Assembly (NCBI GenBank): GCA_000447185.1 | Contig: KE646996.1 | Span: forward strand, 1-11,836 | DNA: 11,836 nt | From: Vairimorpha apis BRL 01 | Lineage: Eukaryota; Microsporidia; Nosematidae | Direction: 5' to 3' | Part shown: positions 9,175-11,836 of the stretch, piece after piece | Layout: each line of letters starts with the position of its first letter | Position numbering within the stretch: the stretch's first letter is position 1 | Notes under the pieces: generated by a model | The model's database searches: none | What the model saw: only the letters and a program-made list of their open reading frames with translations | What the model was told of the DNA's origin: nothing | Position numbers and translations under genes: made by a program

Positions 9175-9640
9175 CAAAGTAAAATTTAAAATTAAAGAAT
9201 GGAAAATGACCAATATAACTCATTAAACTATTTTATGTTTGTAATTTTATTATTAAGGATTTTTTTAATAAAAACAGAAAAAAGTTTATCTTGCAAAATA
9301 TGTACATAAAATAAATATATTAAAAAATTAATTTTTAACATAAAAAATTAAACATTTTCGAATCAATTTAAAATATAATTATAAATCGAATTTTTAATAT
9401 ACATGTAAATTTATTTTCAATAATATTTTAAAAATCTTAAATTTTAAATTCTAATTTTTAGAACATTAAATTTTTTATATTTTTTCTAGTTTCACAATAA
9501 ACTTTAGTTGAAATTAGTAGTATTCAATAAAATTATTTTTAAAACATTCAAATTTTAATTTATAAAACAATTAAAAATATACTCTTTTTTGCAAACAATG
9601 TTTCATTTATACATATAAAATATTTTTCATATTTTTTTAT

Positions 9641-11836
9641 ATGGCTGCTCAATACAAAGTGAATGATGATCATTTTTTGTTCTACAAAAGTATATCTTTA
9701 CACTACTTAGATGATACCAAATTATATTATATATACAATAATAAAACAATCAAATTGTATTTGTACTCAAGTCGAAATGAAAGTATGAGTATATTAGCAA
9801 AAGAGAAAATTAATAACTTTGAAGACTACTACCCCTTAATGAAGAACTAAAAAACAATTTTATTGTTAATTGTGATAAAAATAGTATAGATAATAATTTA
9901 TACGATAAAGATAATATAAATGAGTCTAAAAATGAAAATTTTCTAAAATAACAAATAAATCTGATAATAAAATCGAATTTAAAAATACTAATAACAGTAA
10001 CAATATAAATGAATCTGAAAATTTATGTGTCTTAAACATTGAAGAATTAGATACAATGAGACATACTGATATTGATATTATGACAGAAAATGATAAAAAC
10101 TATGTTGATTTTGTTATGGAATTTGATTTCAATTGTGAATATGAATATAAAAGTGATATTGGCATTATACAAAAGGATATAAAATATAAAGAACAAGATC
10201 TCAATGAAGAAAAACAAATTTATATTGATGTTAAACCAAAGATGATTTTTTTTATTCACGAGTCATATAAAATAAATACCAATTATGTTACAATAGGAAA
10301 ATATCAGTATAGCGTTTTAAAAACACATCCTCATTTGAAAATGCCTATATGTCAAATATTATCAATATTAAATATTTCAAATTATACTCTTTTACAGTTG
10401 ACAGGAGTAAGAATTCATCCTTTAACAATTATAAAAGATATTTCTAGTACAAATAAATATGTAATTGTAAATACTTCAAATAGATTATATATAAATAAAG
10501 AACTGAAGAAAATAGGTAAAACAGAAGGTTTAAGAAATTTAGGAAATACATGTTTTATGAATTCTAGCTTGCAAGCTATTTTGAATTGCAAAGAATTTAC
10601 AGATTATTTTTATTCTTGTGAATTTATGAGTGAAAAATTAAGTTATAATTATAAAATGCTAGTTGGCGATAGAAGTTGTATATCTTCGTTTTTTAAATCA
10701 ATAGGAAGTTTTATTAATAAATATAATGATAAAGAAGAACAAGATGCAGTTGAATTTATTACAGATTTTTTTGATATAATTCATGAAGAACTTAAAATTG
10801 ATATGAATCAAATTAGTGAATATATTTCTTCTGATAAGAATTATTTACACAATATTATAAAATATAGTGATCATGAATTTTTTGATATTAATAATGAATT
10901 TAGTAATGAAAAAAATTCTTTAATTGATGAAAGCTTTAGAAATAAATCTGAATTTTCTAATAATGAAAATATTGTTACAAATTTATCTGAGAGGAATAAC
11001 ATTGAAGGTAATGAATTTAAACATACAAATAACAATGATGATTTGATTTTTAATAATGATTCAAATAAAATTGAATATTCTAATGGAAATGAAATCACAA
11101 ATATTGATGATAACATAAATTGTTCATATTTATTTTATAATTTAAATAAACCATTTCATAGTATTTTGTGTGATCCGTATGATAAATGGAAATTTGAAAA
11201 TCAGTCAGTAGTGACAGATTTATTTTTTCATAAAGTAAAATCATCTATTGTATGTACCAATTGTGATCATCACAGATCAATTTATGAACCTTGTCTTTAT
11301 CTTCCACTTTCAGTTCCTTCTTGTAATCTATTTCATAATATTTTATTTTTTTTGATTCACCAAAGAAAATTCCTTTAGTATGCTCATTAAATGAAGATAT
11401 GTGTATTTATGATTTAAAACAATATCTTATAGATGAATATAACATAAGTAAAGATATTATTGTTTTTAATAGTAAATATAATTTGCTAGAAGGTCATTTT
11501 TAGATTAAAAAATATTAGAGAAATAATTTTTTTGCTATGAGATTGATTTAAATAGAATTGAAGAATATTATTGGGTAAAAATTAGCAAAAAATATTTTCT
11601 ATGGCATTCTTATGTAGAATTAATGCTTTTAATAAGATTAAGAAATGAATCAAATACTAAAGAACATATTTATACAGAGGATAATGATAATATTATTGTA
11701 ATAAATAACAAAATGAATGAAAATAAATTGACAATAAATTCAAAGAAAAATGAATTTAAATCTTGTGAAGAAAATTCTATAAATCTAAAACTATCAAAAA
11801 ATCTTTGTAATGAAGATTTTAAAAAAGAAATGAATT
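9641..11836 (+). CDS. Ubiquitin-specific protease (UBP12/USP4-15 type), multiple frame breaks, 3' end outside window
   Basis: A cysteine protease that removes ubiquitin from proteins. The catalytic Cys box reads GLRNLGNTCFMNSSLQAIL, with the nucleophile Cys at codon 10551-10553, and the QDA box is EEQDAVEF (Q codon 10740-10742). A zinc-ribbon CTNC (11253-11264) precedes EPCLYLPLSVPS. After it, VFNSKYNLLEGHF and FFCYEI resemble the ubiquitin-like insert that splits the catalytic domain of USP4/11/15 and yeast Ubp12. The N-terminal about 300 residues include a beta-rich part before the Cys box that may be a DUSP/UBL region. An Asn/Asp/Glu/Ser-rich insert (about 10803-11136) separates the QDA box from the zinc ribbon. 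Frame breaks lie at C4 9832-9835, A4 9945-9948 and T8 11346-11353 (one base added repairs each), plus several in 11497-11533. The His box lies beyond the window. The start at 9641 is the first in-frame ATG; no CCC context precedes it. Confidence 0.9.
9913..10027 (+). repeat. Short degenerate internal repeat in the protease N-terminal linker
   Basis: AATATAAATGAGTCT (9913-9927) recurs as AATATAAATGAATCT (10002-10016), encoding NINESKNEN and NINESENL in the restored frame. The repeat lies in an Asn-rich, presumably disordered linker between the first 70 residues and the conserved core. Confidence 0.5.

Larger units (their letters stand above)
8159..9640. other. Long AT-rich intergenic region between divergent genes
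   Basis: The Med4-like gene and the protease gene diverge from this region, so both promoters should lie at its ends. It is almost pure A+T, with a perfect 20-base palindrome at 8461-8480 and an ACACATT/AATGTGT dyad at 8802-8817. A less AT-rich island at about 9105-9240 carries a strong hairpin (9139-9174). A 36-codon frame at 9199-9309 (+) has a hydrophobic middle but is short enough to be chance. No tRNA-like cloverleaf was recognised. Confidence 0.55.

Noticed and set aside
9832..9843. CCCC followed by TTA ATG as an alternative protease start
   Set aside because: That ATG frame stops after three codons, and the sequence before it joins smoothly with the downstream frame as one coding stretch, so the C run is better read as a frame break.
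10047..10259. 70-codon minus-strand open frame
   Set aside because: It is antisense to the protease coding sequence with repetitive Phe/Ile content.
10871..11116. 81-codon minus-strand open frame inside the protease
   Set aside because: It is the antisense of the Asn-rich insert; its Ser/Leu-rich content is a direct consequence of that.
1..11836. A new defence, mobile or CRISPR-type system
   Set aside because: The recognisable genes are housekeeping eukaryotic genes; no transposase, integrase, direct-repeat array or bacterial-type operon is present.

Overview
The window looks like a piece of a very AT-rich microsporidian nuclear genome. The coding content is eukaryotic (a Sec63-type translocon protein, a cullin, a UBP12/USP4-15-type deubiquitinase). 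No gene shows an obvious spliced intron. Four of the six genes carry a CCC triplet just upstream of a plausible ATG: three times directly abutting it, once as CCCTTT followed by AAATTT and the ATG. That CCC/AAATTT start context is known from microsporidia such as Encephalitozoon and Nosema. I cannot name the species.

Layout: 1-404 (+) is the 3' end of an unrecognised gene. 1092-2693 (-) is SEC63. 3913-5856 (-) is a cullin. 6055-6541 (-) is an unrecognised helical protein. 7748-8146 (-) is a small acidic protein, possibly a Mediator Med4-like subunit. 9641 to the window end (+) is a ubiquitin-specific protease that runs off the right edge. Four long gene-free stretches (405-1091, about 2700-3912, about 6545-7747, about 8160-9640) are almost pure A+T. 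I find no rRNA, tRNA, CRISPR or recognisable mobile element.

Five of the six genes are broken by single-base frame changes, at least thirteen in all. Those I could localise lie in or beside short homopolymers, and most are repaired by adding one base to the run. Homology continues cleanly across each break. This fits systematic homopolymer under-calling in the assembly better than old pseudogenes, although recent decay or slippage rescued during expression cannot be excluded from sequence alone.

Functionally, the cullin (E3 ligase scaffold, Nedd8-acceptor lysine apparently kept) and the USP (deubiquitinase) belong to the ubiquitin system. Sec63 belongs to ER protein import. The most interesting biological point is the Sec63 lumenal J domain: its HPD motif, needed to stimulate BiP, is replaced by Asn-Thr-Lys, and the protein also ends without the acidic tail that binds Sec62 in yeast.
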